Source of the DNA: JAVEVH01 sp964430365
GTDB lineage: Bacteria; Patescibacteriota; Dojkabacteria; SC72
Assembly (NCBI GenBank): GCA_964430365.1
Contig: CAYSEU010000004.1
Span: forward strand, 1-29,290
Length of the DNA: 29,290 nt
Direction of reading: 5' to 3'
The notes beneath the pieces were generated by a model. The model had not been told where the DNA came from, searched no databases, and was given only the letters and a program-made list of their open reading frames with translations. Below, piece by piece: positions 8,142 through 15,552 of the stretch. Within the stretch, counting starts at the first letter, position 1. The number at the start of each line of letters is the position of its first letter. Position numbers and translations under genes: made by a program.

Positions 8142-9483
8142 TCTTTTTCTTCTCTACATTTATTAATTTCCCCAACCTATTTGGTGTATTAGGAAGATAT
8201 GTTGCTTCTAAGATACTACCAAGTCCAAGCATTTTCATTAGTAACCTCTCAGTACCCATACCAAATCCACCATGAGGAGGACAACCATATTCAAAATACT
8301 CAAAGTATTCTTTCATAGATTCTTCCGTTAATCCCCTTTCTTTCGCACTCTCTTTGAGATTCTCTAACCTATGTTCTCGTTGTGCACCTGTTGTAATCTC
8401 TAATCCTTTCCAGAATAGGTCAAAACCTAATGCTATCTCAGGGTTACTTTCATCTTTCATATGATAGAATGCTCTCCTTTTGTGAGGATATTCATATACA
8501 AAGAGGAATTCACAGCCTGTTTCTTTCTCCATAATCTCACTTAGAGCTCTCTCTTCTTCTGGAGAGAAGTCTCCTGTATCTTTGCTAGGTGTACCTGCCT
8601 TAGCTAACTTCTCTTTTGCTTCTTTTACAGTAATATATGGAAAGTCACCTTCAGGTACCTTTATATCTAATTCAAATACTCTTTTAATATCTTCTCCATA
8701 CTTCTCTTTTACACTCTTTAGTACATACTTAAGCATTTCTTGCTCAAAGTGACAGACATCTCTAAATGAATCTATATATCCTATCTCTACATCAAAACTA
8801 GTGTATTCTGTTAAGTGTCTTGTTGTAAATGATTTCTCTGCTCTAAATACAGGACCCATATTAAATACTCTTTCTAAGTCTGCAGCTATACCCATCTGTT
8901 TATGAAATTGAGGTGATTGAGCAAGGTAAGCCTTTCTATCAAAATATTTCACTTCAAATACATTAGCTCCTGACTCACTAGCAGCACTAATTATCCTTGA
9001 TCCTTGTATTTCTCTAAAGTTATTCTTAATGCAGTATCCTCTTAGTGCATCACCCATTACTGTAGCTACAGACATCATTAGAGCATTTCTCTCGGATCTT
9101 AAATCTACCCATCTGTAATCCAATCTTTTATCTAAATTAGAGATATTATGAGAGTGTGGTTGCTCGATTACTATTGGTAATGGTGCTTTAGAAACAGAAT
9201 CTACCTTTATACTTTGTATCTCTACTTCATATCCACTTTTTACCTGCTTTGCTTCCTTAACTAACCCAGTTATATCTACTACTGACTCTGCTACTAAACC
9301 TTTTGCAATATCAAATACTTCCTTATCTCCACCAGACCATGCTACTGTTTGAACTTTCCCTGAGATGTCTCTAAGTATTAGGAATACTATCTTTCCTTGA
9401 TCTCTGAGGGTATCTACTCTACCTCTTATTCTAACTGTACTACCTATATTATCTTTAAGCTGTGATACTAGTGTCCTTTCCAT
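8134..9483 (-). CDS. aspS: Archaeal-type aspartyl-tRNA synthetase (AspRS)
   Basis: Class II synthetase that attaches Asp to tRNA-Asp and, if non-discriminating, also to tRNA-Asn. The 449-aa protein has an N-terminal OB fold (GSTVRIRGRVDTLRDQG) and a catalytic core with motif 2 FRAEKSFTTRHLTEYTSFD (near 213-231) and motif 3 GFGMGTERLLM (near 406-416). It lacks the GAD insertion of ordinary bacterial AspRS (around 590 aa), so it is the archaeal/eukaryotic type. By eye, the Trp that marks Asp-only archaeal enzymes is Asp here (GRVD), which leans towards relaxed tRNA specificity, but this is not decisive. The C-terminal ATYLPNTPNRLGKL departs from the usual FPRDxxRLTP ending. Upstream context is TTTTAAATATG without Shine-Dalgarno. 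Confidence 0.93.
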   Translation of the reverse strand: MERTLVSQLKDNIGSTVRIRGRVDTLRDQGKIVFLILRDISGKVQTVAWSGGDKEVFDIAKGLVAESVVDITGLVKEAKQVKSGYEVEIQSIKVDSVSKAPLPIVIEQPHSHNISNLDKRLDYRWVDLRSERNALMMSVATVMGDALRGYCIKNNFREIQGSRIISAASESGANVFEVKYFDRKAYLAQSPQFHKQMGIAADLERVFNMGPVFRAEKSFTTRHLTEYTSFDVEIGYIDSFRDVCHFEQEMLKYVLKSVKEKYGEDIKRVFELDIKVPEGDFPYITVKEAKEKLAKAGTPSKDTGDFSPEEERALSEIMEKETGCEFLFVYEYPHKRRAFYHMKDESNPEIALGFDLFWKGLEITTGAQREHRLENLKESAKERGLTEESMKEYFEYFEYGCPPHGGFGMGTERLLMKMLGLGSILEATYLPNTPNRLGKLINVEKKKTK

Positions 9484-9544
9484 ATTTAAAATACAAAGAT
9501 TATTCCGTTATTATATATTACATCCCACAAAAAGAACAACCAAG

Positions 9545-9755
9545 GGTCTGTCCCACATCTGTCCCCATTCAGTTTACTAACCATTTGCAAATTCCGTCGT
9601 CTAAGACAGAAAATTCTACCTTTTTACCTAGCTAGAAGCTACAAGGTGGTAGAAAATAGTTTGTATTTTTGGTCGAAAAAACGCATAAAGGTTGTACCAA
9701 ATACTGCCACAACAGTCTTTGTACCAGTAAAAGAGGGACAGATGTGGGACAGACC
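9545..9755. mobile_element. 211-bp inverted-repeat element (MITE-like)
   Basis: The ends are a perfect 21-bp inverted repeat: GGTCTGTCCC... at 9545-9565 and its exact complement ...GGGACAGACC at 9735-9755. The ends are much richer in GC than the genome around them. Inside are further pairable segments, for example TTCTACC (9614-9620) with GGTAGAA (9648-9654), TTTGGT with ACCAAA, and GTTGT with ACAAC. No open frame of its own is convincing. It fills the 298-bp gap between divergent aspS and the carboxypeptidase gene. No target-site duplication was found. It may be a non-autonomous transposon relic, a REP-like unit mobilised by an IS200-type transposase elsewhere, or a structured RNA. Only one copy lies in the window. 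Confidence 0.65.
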
Positions 9756-9781
9756 TTTTATCGTATGGTAATATATCAGGT

Positions 9782-10855
9782 ATGCCAGAAGATGAAAAAA
9801 AGGTTGTAAAAAAGAGCAAAGAGAAAAATCTCCCAGACGAAAGATATGATGAGAAACTGTTTAAACAGGCATACAAAGCAGCGAAAGAGGCAAAAGAAGC
9901 AGAAAAGAAGATAAAGAAGAAGAAATCATTTTTAAAAATCTCTCTCTTTATCACTATTCCAACCCTACTTGTCTCTTTATCTCTTTTCTTACTCTCTATG
10001 GTTAAACCAAAAAGTGAGTACATTGAAACAGGTATATATCCAAAAGATACATACTTAGTACAGTTAAAAGGAACAGAGATAAGGGGGAGTGGTGAGGGAG
10101 AAATAGAAGATATTTCAATTTCAGGATTAAGTGCTTTAGTTTTTAATCCTCAAACAGGAGATATACTTTTTGAAAAAGAGATACATGAGGAAAGATATAT
10201 TGCTAGTTTAACAAAAATTCTTACCGCTATTATTGTATTAGAAACTTTTCCATTAGATGAGGTGATAGAGGTAAATAGGGGGAATATACCTGAAGAATTA
10301 GATTGGCAATTAGGGTTAAAGGAAGGAGAGAGAATATCCGTAGAAAATCTTTTTAAAGCTATGATAATGAGCTCTTACAATGATACTGCATTTATATTTG
10401 CTAATGCTTATCCAAATCAAGGGTATGAAGGATTTATTCAAGCTATGAATACAAAAGCTCAATCATTAAGAATGTTTAATTCGCATTTTAGTAATCCAGC
10501 AGGTATAGATCAGGAGGGTAATTTCTCTACAGCATGGGATATTGCACTCTTACTATCTGCTGCACAAAATTACAAAGAGATTGTTAGTACTGTATCTTTA
10601 GGAAATGAAACAGTAAATTGGAGTAGTGAAGGGGAAGTAATTAGTAAGAAGATATATACAACAAATCAACTGTATGGTGTAAACCCTTACTCAAAAGGTT
10701 TTAAAACAGGAATTACAGATTTAGCTAAACAGTGCTTTGCTGGATATTTTGTGTATCCAAATGGAAACAGTGTAATGACAGTAGTACTAGGTTCAGAAGA
10801 TAGGTTCACTGATACTGCTAAATTAGAAAGGCTGAGTAGGGAGTATTTAAGGTAG
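9782..10855 (+). CDS. Membrane-anchored D-alanyl-D-alanine carboxypeptidase (PBP5-like, S11)
   Basis: Penicillin-binding serine peptidase that trims the terminal D-Ala from peptidoglycan stem peptides outside the membrane. All three active-site motifs are present: SLTK (Ser142, Lys145), SYN (198-200) and KTG (308-310). Instead of a cleavable signal it has a long Lys/Glu/Ala-rich cytoplasmic coil (1-48) and one TM segment (about 51-73). The C-terminal amphipathic anchor domain of PBP5 is absent. Total length is 357 aa. It stands alone, downstream of the inverted-repeat element, and its stop overlaps the convergent gene by 9 bp. A TAATAT hexamer lies 7 nt before the ATG. Confidence 0.92.
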   Translation: MPEDEKKVVKKSKEKNLPDERYDEKLFKQAYKAAKEAKEAEKKIKKKKSFLKISLFITIPTLLVSLSLFLLSMVKPKSEYIETGIYPKDTYLVQLKGTEIRGSGEGEIEDISISGLSALVFNPQTGDILFEKEIHEERYIASLTKILTAIIVLETFPLDEVIEVNRGNIPEELDWQLGLKEGERISVENLFKAMIMSSYNDTAFIFANAYPNQGYEGFIQAMNTKAQSLRMFNSHFSNPAGIDQEGNFSTAWDIALLLSAAQNYKEIVSTVSLGNETVNWSSEGEVISKKIYTTNQLYGVNPYSKGFKTGITDLAKQCFAGYFVYPNGNSVMTVVLGSEDRFTDTAKLERLSREYLR

Positions 10856-12154
10856 AATTCCTCCAGATTCTTCTACGGGAGCTTTCTCTAATTCTCTTTT
10901 ATCATCAAGAGTCTCATAACTAATTGCGGGGTAATATATATGGAAGTCGGCCTCGTTACCATTAGATAATATAGCTTGTCCCTCTATCATATATACTGGT
11001 TGTAGATATTGCTGTTCAAAGAGTCCTTCATAGTAGGTTATATATATATCCATTACATTAAATTCTTTTACATTCTGTGGTATATATTCTTCTACCTCGT
11101 CATTATTTGCATTTAAAAATACCAAACTTCCCTCTCCATTCTGAATCTTTTGTAATGCAGTTGAAGGAGTTATCAACTCATATGTACCACACTTTTCTAC
11201 CTCTAGACTCCAACTCCTAAAATCAATTTGATATATTTCTTGTAATACCTCATTACTTTTATCCTTAGGTCCTACATATACAGAGATATTGGATTTAAGA
11301 GGATTTTGATATGTAAGTAGTGTACTAAAGTTATATACCTCTACCCTTTCATTATTTATTACCTGTGTACCCATTTCATATGTCATATCTTTTCTTTCCA
11401 AAGTTCTAACTATATCCTCAACACCTACAAGGTTACTTGGTATGGTGATGAGAGGAACCTTTCTAAGAAAATCAACCCTTATTAATTCAGCATTTATCAA
11501 ACTATCTGCCTCTGAATATGAACCATCAGGATTAATATCTATTAAAAATACTTTATTTAATTTCGCATATTCTGAATCTAATACGCCTAGTGATCTTAAA
11601 GCATTAATTGCTAGGGAGACTGCTTCTCCCTCTGATGGTAAATCTGCTTCTTTTCTTAAGTTCCTTATTCTGGAGATTTCTGTCTTTAAGGTAAAATTTA
11701 AATCTCTAGCAGAAATCTGAAGACTTTTTTGATTACTATTATTTACCCAGATATAGTCGGTAGTACCCTTTCTTACTATCTTTTCTGGATCAAATCCCAT
11801 CTTTTTGGCTAGTACCTTCGCATCTGCTTGGGAGTTTAATCTTTGTCCTAAATCTGTATATCTATATACATTCACGACAGAGGGTAAGTTGTCATATTTA
11901 CCAGTTTCTGTTTGTAGATTAAATCTCATTTCCGATTCTGGTAAAACATCTAAAGAGGGTATAGTGAGAGCATTTTCCAAGAACTCTTCTTTAGTTTCTG
12001 TACATGCGAAATTTCCTTGCTGATATTCTGGTGGAGGAGGAGGTGTAGTTGCAGAACCGAATATTATGATCAGGGTTATGAATGAAACACCTAGAAATAC
12101 TAGTGCAATTATCCCAAATCTTTTAGTCCAGAATGCAGCCTCCGTTAATGTCAT
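10847..12154 (-). CDS. Membrane-anchored protein of unknown function
   Basis: Not recognised with confidence. The 435-aa protein has a short cytoplasmic N-terminus, one TM helix (about 14-33), a Pro-rich linker (TPPPPPEY) and a roughly 390-residue extracytoplasmic part. The latter has alternating beta-rich segments and a late PVYMIEGQAIL...FHIYYPAI motif that loosely recalls PepSY or YycI-like modules. Two Cys (in NFACTET and VEKCGTY) could form a disulfide. It opens with TATTAT 6 nt before the ATG, suggesting a leaderless mRNA, and is divergent from gltX. It overlaps the carboxypeptidase stop by 9 bp. The coding call is firm; the function is open. Confidence 0.88.
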   Translation of the reverse strand: MTLTEAAFWTKRFGIIALVFLGVSFITLIIIFGSATTPPPPPEYQQGNFACTETKEEFLENALTIPSLDVLPESEMRFNLQTETGKYDNLPSVVNVYRYTDLGQRLNSQADAKVLAKKMGFDPEKIVRKGTTDYIWVNNSNQKSLQISARDLNFTLKTEISRIRNLRKEADLPSEGEAVSLAINALRSLGVLDSEYAKLNKVFLIDINPDGSYSEADSLINAELIRVDFLRKVPLITIPSNLVGVEDIVRTLERKDMTYEMGTQVINNERVEVYNFSTLLTYQNPLKSNISVYVGPKDKSNEVLQEIYQIDFRSWSLEVEKCGTYELITPSTALQKIQNGEGSLVFLNANNDEVEEYIPQNVKEFNVMDIYITYYEGLFEQQYLQPVYMIEGQAILSNGNEADFHIYYPAISYETLDDKRELEKAPVEESGGILP

Positions 12155-12216
12155 GGTATAATAATAACAGTGTACATATGTTATATCAACATAATTTTAT
12201 ACCACATATCTTTTAA

Positions 12217-13878
12217 ATGACAAAAGAGCAAGAAAGTATTGATATATCTCAACTTCTCTTTCCAAATATAGTGGAAAGTAGTAAAGATATCTTAAAAAGA
12301 TATCCTAAAAGAGATGTTAAACAGGGGGAGTTAGTATTAAGATTTGCTCCTAGTCCAACAGGCTTTATCCATATTGGAAATATATATACCAGTTTAGTAG
12401 GATATATCCTTACGAAAAGAAGTAATGGGGTATTCATATTAAGAATTGAAGATACCGATAAGGTGAGAGAGGTTAAGGATGGTATTACACAGATAGTGGA
12501 AGGATTAAAGAATTTTGGTATTCAGTTTGATGAGGGTATGGTAAATGAGGAAGAGAGTAAGGGAAAGTATGGTCCATATGTCCAAAGTGAAAGAGAAGAA
12601 ATATACAAGGTATTTGCTAAGGATTTAGTATCTAAGGGTTTCGCATATCCATGCTTTTGTACAAAAGAAGAGTTAGAAGCGATTAGAAAAGAACAGACAG
12701 ATTTAGGTAGTAGAACAGGATATTTTGGAAAATGGGCTAAGTGGAGAGATGCTAATATTGATGATATTAAAAAAGAATTAGATTTAGGTACGCCTTTTGT
12801 AATTAGGTTGTACTCAAGAGGTAATATTAAAAACAAGATTAATAGTAAGGATTTGATAAAAGGGGGTATTACTCTTTCTGAAAATGATATGGATTCTGTA
12901 CTCCTTAAGTCAGATGGATTACCTACATATCATTTTGCGCATCCAATAGATGATACTTTAATGGGGATATCTTTTGTACTAAGGGGTGACGAATGGTTAT
13001 CCTCTCAACCTTTACATATGGAGATATTTAATGCATTAGGTTTTGAGCAATTACAATACGGTCATATTTCTCCATTAATGAAGATGGAAGGTGGTTGTAA
13101 GAGAAAATTGAGTAAGAGGAAAGATCCTGAGTCAGCAGTTTCTTACTATGTAGAAAATGGCTACCCTATTAATGGAGTTAAAGACTACCTTCTTAATATT
13201 GCTAACTCTAATTTCTATGATTGGAGAATACAAAATCCCCAAAAAGAGATATTGGAATTTGATTTAAAGTTAGAGAAATTTAATAGGGCGGGAGCACTAT
13301 TTGACATTACTAAATTAAATGATATCTCTAAAGAGTATATATCTACATTAAGTGCACAAGAGGTATATGAATATGTATTAGAGTGGGCAGAGAAATATAA
13401 TACTGAGATTCATACTAAATTAGTAAATCAAAAGGATTACTGTTTAAGTATTTTAAATATTGAAAGAGAGGGTTTTAAGATTAGGAAAGATATAGTTAAA
13501 TGGTCTGATATACCAAATCAGTTTGAGATATTTTTTGATGATATGTTTAAGGATTCTCAGAAAGAGGAAATAGAGATAGAGAGAGGAGTACAGGGGGAAA
13601 TCTTAAATGAATTTTTAGATACATATTACTTTGGAGATGATTCTACAGAATGGTTTAGTAAGATCAAAAGGATTGGGGAAAAGTATGGGTTCTGTTCAGA
13701 TTACAAAGAGTATGAGAAACATCCTAAGAAGTATAAAGGTAAGATAGGGGATGTCGCAATGATACTTCGTATCGCAGTTACAGGTAGAAAACAAACTCCA
13801 GATTTGTATCAAGTAATGCAAGTAATGGGAGAGAGTAGAGTAAGAGAGAGGATTACGGTGTATATTAATACATTATAG
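12217..13878 (+). CDS. gltX: Glutamyl-tRNA synthetase (GluRS)
   Basis: Class I synthetase that charges tRNA-Glu and, in organisms without GlnRS, also tRNA-Gln. Visible are RFAPSPTGFIHIGN (HIGH-type motif, residues 52-55), RIEDTD, the DGLPTYHFAHPIDD segment and KLSKRKD (KMSKS-type, about 297-303). At 553 aa it is longer than typical bacterial GluRS (around 470); the extra length is at the N-terminus (about 35 residues before the core) and in the C-terminal anticodon-binding part. A tRNA-Gln gene follows 22 bp after the stop, which fits a non-discriminating enzyme feeding GatCAB, though that is inference. Start context is CTTTTAAATGAC, without Shine-Dalgarno. Confidence 0.95.
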   Translation: MTKEQESIDISQLLFPNIVESSKDILKRYPKRDVKQGELVLRFAPSPTGFIHIGNIYTSLVGYILTKRSNGVFILRIEDTDKVREVKDGITQIVEGLKNFGIQFDEGMVNEEESKGKYGPYVQSEREEIYKVFAKDLVSKGFAYPCFCTKEELEAIRKEQTDLGSRTGYFGKWAKWRDANIDDIKKELDLGTPFVIRLYSRGNIKNKINSKDLIKGGITLSENDMDSVLLKSDGLPTYHFAHPIDDTLMGISFVLRGDEWLSSQPLHMEIFNALGFEQLQYGHISPLMKMEGGCKRKLSKRKDPESAVSYYVENGYPINGVKDYLLNIANSNFYDWRIQNPQKEILEFDLKLEKFNRAGALFDITKLNDISKEYISTLSAQEVYEYVLEWAEKYNTEIHTKLVNQKDYCLSILNIEREGFKIRKDIVKWSDIPNQFEIFFDDMFKDSQKEEIEIERGVQGEILNEFLDTYYFGDDSTEWFSKIKRIGEKYGFCSDYKEYEKHPKKYKGKIGDVAMILRIAVTGRKQTPDLYQVMQVMGESRVRERITVYINTL

Positions 13879-13884
13879 GTGTAG

Positions 13885-13890
13885 TATAAT
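13885..13890 (+). promoter_or_regulatory. -10 box of the tRNA-Gln promoter
   Basis: A consensus TATAAT lies immediately after the gltX stop, and the mature tRNA begins 10 nt downstream, the right distance for a tRNA start. The -35 region would lie within the end of gltX and is weak. It suggests tRNA-Gln can be transcribed independently of gltX. Confidence 0.75.
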
Positions 13891-13900
13891 TACAGGTTAT

Positions 13901-13971
13901 TGCCGGATCGTCTAATGGTAGGACGACGGTCTCTGGAACCGTTAATCATAGTTCGAATCTATGTCCGGCAA
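13901..13971 (+). tRNA. tRNA-Gln (anticodon CUG)
   Basis: It folds as a full cloverleaf: acceptor TGCCGGA/TCCGGCA, D stem GTC/GAC with TAATGGTAG loop, anticodon stem ACGGT/ACCGT with loop CTCTGGA (anticodon CTG at 13933-13935), T stem CATAG/CTATG with loop TTCGAAT, and discriminator A. The U1-A72 first pair is a tRNA-Gln identity feature. CCA is not encoded, so a CCA-adding enzyme is needed. A CUG anticodon reads only CAG; in an AT-rich genome a second tRNA-Gln (UUG) must exist elsewhere. The 3' end is 1 nt from the convergent gene's stop. Confidence 0.95.
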
Positions 13972-13972
13972 T

Positions 13973-14236
13973 TTAATCCCTAAAACTCATCATAAGGGTA
14001 TTTATTTTTTCCAAAGCACTATTTAGTATCTGATTATTTGAGAAAGGCATACCTATCTCATCTATAATACTTTCTAATTCATCTTCTGAAAGTAAGATCC
14101 TTACCTGGGTATTGTTACTGCCTGATGCACTATTTAATTTCTCAAACAGTTGGGTACCTCTAAATACAGAAATATCTAGTACAGTAAAAAGTTGATCTAA
14201 TTCCTCTTTATTTAGTATTAACATACCTCGTTGCAT
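13973..14236 (-). CDS. Small unknown protein, last gene of the copper operon
   Basis: Not recognised. The 87-aa acidic, soluble-looking protein lacks Cys and His, so it is unlikely to bind copper in the usual ways. It looks internally duplicated: ILNKEELDQLFTVLDIS near residues 7-23 resembles ILLSEDELESIIDEIGM near 47-63, each a strand followed by an amphipathic helix. It lies 17 bp after csoR on the same strand and is probably co-transcribed. An alternative start at 14224 (MLILNK) is preceded directly by CGAGGT; the longer start is kept without strong reason. Its stop lies 1 nt beyond the end of tRNA-Gln. Confidence 0.75.
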   Translation of the reverse strand: MQRGMLILNKEELDQLFTVLDISVFRGTQLFEKLNSASGSNNTQVRILLSEDELESIIDEIGMPFSNNQILNSALEKINTLMMSFRD

Positions 14237-14253
14237 ATCTACCAGTATTTAAA

Positions 14254-14526
14254 TTATTTATTTAGTAATTTAGTGACTGTAAGAATCTCCTCTACCATCT
14301 CCTCTTTCTTTTTATTCTGCTTAGAGGTGATAGCTTTAGTAAAACAATGCCTAAGATGGGTTTCCATCAGTATTTGATGTGCAGATTTTAGAAGTCCTAC
14401 AGCTGCTAAATTCTGTTGCATTATATCTATACAATACTCATCATTTTCCCCCATTTCAACCATTTTATCCATTAAGCTTCTTACCTTTCTAAAATTGATT
14501 AAAGCTTTTTCCTTTTCTGTGTTCAT
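14254..14526 (-). CDS. csoR: CsoR-family copper-sensing repressor
   Basis: CsoR is an all-helical DNA-binding repressor; Cu(I) binding releases it from its operator and turns on copper-export genes. The 90-aa protein has the family core CIDIMQQNLAAVGLLKSAH and carries the Cu(I) ligand triad Cys32, His57 and Cys61. The spacing (25 and 4) is the same as Cys36/His61/Cys65 of Mycobacterium tuberculosis CsoR. It is the fourth gene of the operon, 20 bp after the HMA membrane protein, so it probably autoregulates through the operator at 18214-18238. Nickel and sulfide sensors share the fold, but the C-H-C triad and copA context favour copper. Confidence 0.93.
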   Translation of the reverse strand: MNTEKEKALINFRKVRSLMDKMVEMGENDEYCIDIMQQNLAAVGLLKSAHQILMETHLRHCFTKAITSKQNKKKEEMVEEILTVTKLLNK

Positions 14527-14546
14527 TTCTATTTATATATATTAAC

Positions 14547-15551
14547 TTAAAATATCGGGCGTAGAAATCCCATTGCAACTAAAGATGAAAAGAAGGTATA
14601 TATTGCAAAGAAGAGTACTAAGAAACCCGAGGTTCTAAAGAAAAGAGATGATCTCGCTGAGCTAGCTAATTTGTTGGATCCTGCAGAAATTAGTGCTAAT
14701 ACAGGCAAAGTTCCAAGAGAGAATACTAGCATAATGAGAGCACCTTGTACTATATCTCCAGAAGCCATAGCGTTAATTTGCATAGATTGGGTAAACCCAC
14801 ATGGAAGAAAGAATGATGCAGTCCCTAGGAGTATTGGGGTAAACATATTTTTCATCTTCTCTGTCTTTAATACCTTTGAAGTTAAACTCTTAGGCATTGT
14901 GAATTGTAATTTGTTAAAGAATGGAGATATATCTAGCAGATTTATAGCGAGTATTAACATTACCAAAAACAGTATAGCAGTAATTACAAAGTAAAAAGTT
15001 GGTGTAAGTGTAAAGAGTGTTCCAATATATCCTAATACTCCTCCTAATACAAAAAAAGATACAATCCTTGAGATATGGAATATTGTTAAGGGTATATTTT
15101 TAGATTTCCTTTTAGCGTATGTAGAAGAGATTGAAAGAACTAATCCACCTACTACTGCCATACATGTTGATACCGATGCTATTACTCCAATGAAAAAGAC
15201 AACAGGGTATGTCATTGTACTTGCATTAATTAGGTCTGTTATACCAGCTTTCTGTATTAATACAAAAAGGAGTATGATACAAGAGGCAATTACAAAAGAG
15301 AGTCCCAATTCCTTGTAATCCATATATTTTTTTTTCTGCTGCTTATGGACAGTATATCCATTCTGTTCAATAACAGAGTTTATCTCTTCTAACAACTGAG
15401 AAGTACTCTTCTTAGAATCAAAATTTACTTTTTTACTTGATAGATCTGCTTTTACATTTTCTATTCCTTTTATCTTTTCCAGCTTAGTTTCTATCAGGGA
15501 TTCACATGCTTTACAATGCATACCCTCTACATAAAGCTGTTTGTTTTCCAT
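14547..15551 (-). CDS. HMA domain fused to DsbD/TauE-SafE-like membrane protein
   Basis: An N-terminal heavy-metal-associated domain (residues 4-68) with GMHCKAC (Cys13, Cys16) precedes a six- or seven-TM domain of the sulfite exporter/UreH/DsbD-like group. The membrane part has an STC-MAVVGG motif (Cys130) and LPCGF (Cys251), two membrane cysteines at the distance seen in DsbD/CcdA (Cys163 and Cys285 in E. coli DsbD). It may therefore shuttle thiols or copper across the membrane. HMA-TauE fusions next to copA are known from Gram-positive copper clusters. The start is 1 nt after the copA stop, implying translational coupling. The exact substrate is not determined. Confidence 0.85.
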   Translation of the reverse strand: MENKQLYVEGMHCKACESLIETKLEKIKGIENVKADLSSKKVNFDSKKSTSQLLEEINSVIEQNGYTVHKQQKKKYMDYKELGLSFVIASCIILLFVLIQKAGITDLINASTMTYPVVFFIGVIASVSTCMAVVGGLVLSISSTYAKRKSKNIPLTIFHISRIVSFFVLGGVLGYIGTLFTLTPTFYFVITAILFLVMLILAINLLDISPFFNKLQFTMPKSLTSKVLKTEKMKNMFTPILLGTASFFLPCGFTQSMQINAMASGDIVQGALIMLVFSLGTLPVLALISAGSNKLASSARSSLFFRTSGFLVLFFAIYTFFSSLVAMGFLRPIF

Positions 15552-15552
15552 A

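Noticed and set aside
9628..10023. Minus-strand frame of 131 aa across the inverted-repeat element and the carboxypeptidase start
   Set aside because: It is Phe/Ser-rich antisense to the Lys-rich N-terminus of the carboxypeptidase and spans the element end; it looks like a chance frame.
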